Origin: an uncultured Mediterraneibacter sp.
GTDB taxonomy: Bacteria; Bacillota; Clostridia; Lachnospirales; Lachnospiraceae
Assembly (NCBI GenBank): GCA_944381125.1
Contig: CALWKB010000021.1
Location: 1-34,440, forward strand
DNA: 34,440 nucleotides
Direction: 5' to 3'
The stretch's first letter is position 1; every line of letters begins with the position of its first letter. The notes under the pieces were generated by a model, which was not told the DNA's origin, made no database searches, and worked only from the letters and a program-made list of their open reading frames with translations. Positions 32,713 to 34,440 of this stretch are shown one piece after another. The translations under genes and the position numbers were made by a program.

Positions 32713-33171
32713 TGAATCGTTATCTTTATTCACTACTTTATCTGCCACTTCCAGACCCTTCACAAGGATTGTCGGGACATTGTAACCAGCTTCCACAAAA
32801 TTCTCCAAAATGGATCGGATCTCATTAATTATAAGTGACGCCAACACAAACCATCCGAGCAGAGTCGTGATCCCTAAGTCAATTCCGATTGCCTTTCCGA
32901 TCTCAATAAATACCGCGCTTGCTCCGAATGCCACCATGATCATCAGCCAATACCCCAGTTTCTTCAGAACACCCTTCCATCCAGCCATAGAGTTTTCCTT
33001 TCCAGCCATGCGACTCTTCATCCAGCCCGTGATCCAGTCCGCCACGTTAAGGAGCAGGAATGCAACAAAGAGGATCCAGTGCTCCCCGAGAACGTAGGAG
33101 AGTACGGCGACAATCGCGCCAGTGACGGCGTTGTAACCGTCAATAAATGGTGTTGCATAATTCATTTTCAT
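32701..33171 (-). CDS. Phage holin family protein
   Basis: 156 residues from the chosen ATG (33171). Three to four hydrophobic stretches, VTGAIVAVLSYVLGEHWILF, then FVAFLLLNVADWITGWMK, GYWLMIMVAFGASAVFI and LGITTLLGWFVLAS, with the ADWITGWMKSRM pattern of the phage holin/toxin-secretion family (PF05105). It permeabilises the membrane so the endolysin can reach the wall. The ATG at 33171 has AAGGAAG upstream; the second ATG at 33165 with GAGG at 9 nt is an alternative. Directly upstream of the endolysin gene. Confidence 0.85.
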   Translation of the reverse strand: MKMNYATPFIDGYNAVTGAIVAVLSYVLGEHWILFVAFLLLNVADWITGWMKSRMAGKENSMAGWKGVLKKLGYWLMIMVAFGASAVFIEIGKAIGIDLGITTLLGWFVLASLIINEIRSILENFVEAGYNVPTILVKGLEVADKVVNKDNDSEGE

Positions 33172-33257
33172 ATACCTCACTTCCTTCATATTGTAATTTA
33201 GAGTATAAAAATAAGACCGGTTCACGGTCTGTCTCTGATGCTCATATTCTCACCACC

Positions 33258-33284
33258 TAAAAAAGAGAGCCCTTACAGCTCTCT
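33258..33284 (-). terminator. Terminator after the acyltransferase gene
   Basis: On the minus strand AGAGAGC (33284-33278) pairs with GCTCTCT (33270-33264) around a 7-nt loop, followed by six T. It stops the acyltransferase transcript before the holin gene. Confidence 0.85.
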
Positions 33285-33299
33285 AAATATGTTTTGGTT

Positions 33300-34346
33300 T
33301 TAATGTTTTCGGTTATTGCCTAGAAAAACTCTAAAATTTATTAAATTTGAAATTTTACTTGTAATTACAGCAAGTATAACTGTAATTAGTATAATCGCAA
33401 AAATCCCCCACATATTTCCGCCCAATAAATCCACTACCATATTTACTACAGGCAATTGCAGGATATAAATTTCATAGGAAATTTTCCCGATGTACCCATA
33501 CATTTTTGTATGTGAATTGAATCTGGCAGAAAAAGATACTGCCAACAATACAAAGAAAATAGCGCAGATAAATGTAACATAGTATCCATAGATGCCTTTT
33601 ATAACCAAATACCAAGACAGTATAAACGCCATAAGTAAAATACTTCTTATGATAAATCCATATCTTGCCAAGGTGTTTTTTATCTGCTCTTTATAGGTTG
33701 CAATTATAACGCCTACTAAAAAGCATAGGACTGTATTATATCTCCATTCACCTTGTCTCGTATAAACAGCTAAACAAATATAAATAAATGACAGAATACC
33801 AATTACAGCAAGCCGGATGTCCTTGTTTTTGAAGAATCCAAATGATATGTAAAATACAATATACATCAATATCTGTACAAACACATACCATAAAATCACG
33901 CCACTATACACTGTCCGCATTGTAACGGAGGAAATCAATATATCCGCAATTGAATATCCTGCATCAATCGTAAGATTGTACAATATTCCCACAAATACAT
34001 TCGATATAACAAATGGAAAATACAATCTTAAAATTCTCTTTCTAAAAAAGCCTTGAAGATTTCCTCTTTTTTCAAAGGATAGAGCAAGTCCGTATCCTGA
34101 CATCAAAAAGAAAAATGATACACATATAAATCCAATATAATTCAATGGATATAAATATCCCGGATTTATTATTTTCTGAACATAATGGTGGATAGCAACA
34201 TACAAGACTAAAAATCCTTTTAATGCATCTGTTGAGTCCCTTTCTAAAATCTCCGTATCTTCTTTTTTCCGACATCCAAGTAAGAAAGTCACCGGCAGTA
34301 TAATATATACCAATAAATATATTCCTATTTTATTATTTAGTTCCAT
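33300..34346 (-). CDS. Acyltransferase 3 family membrane protein (OafA/WecH-like), moron-like
   Basis: 348 residues with about ten hydrophobic segments. The family marks are GFLVLYVAIHHYVQK with a catalytic-type histidine pair, FFFLMSGYGLALSFEKRG and RILRLYFPF. Such enzymes O-acylate cell-surface sugars; prophages use them to change surface antigens and block superinfection. The gene is distinctly AT-rich. It has its own promoter (34400-34428) and terminator (33258-33284), the arrangement of a moron. The start ATG at 34346 has AGAAGTGAAG before it. Substrate unknown. Confidence 0.8.
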   Translation of the reverse strand: MELNNKIGIYLLVYIILPVTFLLGCRKKEDTEILERDSTDALKGFLVLYVAIHHYVQKIINPGYLYPLNYIGFICVSFFFLMSGYGLALSFEKRGNLQGFFRKRILRLYFPFVISNVFVGILYNLTIDAGYSIADILISSVTMRTVYSGVILWYVFVQILMYIVFYISFGFFKNKDIRLAVIGILSFIYICLAVYTRQGEWRYNTVLCFLVGVIIATYKEQIKNTLARYGFIIRSILLMAFILSWYLVIKGIYGYYVTFICAIFFVLLAVSFSARFNSHTKMYGYIGKISYEIYILQLPVVNMVVDLLGGNMWGIFAIILITVILAVITSKISNLINFRVFLGNNRKH

Positions 34347-34399
34347 ATCTTCACTTCTCTTATGTGTTATTAGAAGTATAAAGTCAACTTCCCAGAGGT

Positions 34400-34428
34400 A
34401 TTATACACTGCCATTTTCAGTTAAGCAA
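34400..34428 (-). promoter_or_regulatory. Promoter of the acyltransferase gene
   Basis: TTGCTT (34428-34423), 17 nt, TATAAT (34405-34400): strong sigma-A match, about 54 nt before the ATG. The rest of the right end of the window shows nothing further. Confidence 0.8.
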
Positions 34429-34440
34429 CGAACTTATCCA

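Larger units (their letters stand above)
30300..34440. mobile_element. Right-hand part of a window-spanning prophage or related element
   Basis: From about 30.3 kb the DNA is AT-richer than the first 30 kb and carries a holin-endolysin pair, small unknown genes, an AbrB-like gene and an acyltransferase with its own signals. No integrase or structural genes are visible, so most of the element must lie beyond the right edge. Left border inferred from the change in composition and the att-like repeats. Confidence 0.65.

Noticed and set aside
1-34440. tRNA(Sec) (selC), other tRNA or rRNA genes
   Set aside because: Reading the gaps, I found no cloverleaf or rRNA-like sequence. A covariance-model search could overrule this.

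Overview
The window looks like a chromosomal segment of a Gram-positive anaerobe of the Lachnospiraceae (Clostridia). Supporting signs are AGGAGG-type ribosome sites, a bacterial type II fatty-acid cluster that uses FabK and a MarR-type FabT regulator, a fused AccD-AccA protein, an indolepyruvate:ferredoxin oxidoreductase, and a selenium locus whose SelD is itself a selenoprotein. The first ~30 kb has the moderate GC content and codon use of a core chromosome. From about 30.3 kb to the right edge the DNA is AT-richer and carries the end of a prophage.

Region 1 (1-700, minus strand) is the 5' part of an ABC-F ATPase gene running off the left edge. Its leader holds a 7-codon ORF, a strong hairpin and an intrinsic terminator just before the ribosome site, which is the layout of antibiotic-responsive attenuators of ABC-F resistance genes. 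Region 2 (705-9066, minus) is a selenium island: selD (in-frame UGA = Sec16 plus a SECIS-like hairpin), selA, selB and a LysR regulator. A perfect 10-bp inverted repeat (likely LysR site) follows, then a cysteine/selenocysteine desulfurase, a YedE transporter, YedF and a DUF3343 protein. Together they would supply selenide, make selenophosphate, charge Sec-tRNA and insert Sec.

Region 3 (9365-17674) holds azlCD (branched-chain amino-acid export), iorA-iorB-paaK (arylpyruvate oxidation and aryl-acid activation), an RlmI-like methyltransferase, a small membrane protein, a sirtuin, an HD phosphohydrolase and a lysine/alanine-rich histone-H1-like protein.

Region 4 (17826-29327, minus) is the fatty-acid operon: fabH, acpP, fabK, fabD, fabG, fabF, accB, fabZ, accC, accDA, a second FabK/nitronate-monooxygenase-like gene and fabT as the last gene. 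A FabT-type palindrome overlaps the -10 box of the fabH promoter, so the last gene probably represses the operon. Inside the operon, between accB and fabZ, lies a non-coding array of three 87-88 bp repeats next to an 18-bp-arm hairpin. A short REP-like repeat lies between accC and accDA.

Region 5 (29423-30203) is a HAD phosphatase with a terminator. Region 6 (about 30300-34440) is a prophage end. It has a plus-strand three-gene cassette with its own operator-bearing promoter (two unknown proteins and an AbrB-like protein), then on the minus strand an SH3b/CHAP endolysin, a holin and an acyltransferase with its own promoter and terminator (moron-like). No integrase, rRNA, tRNA or CRISPR was found in the window.
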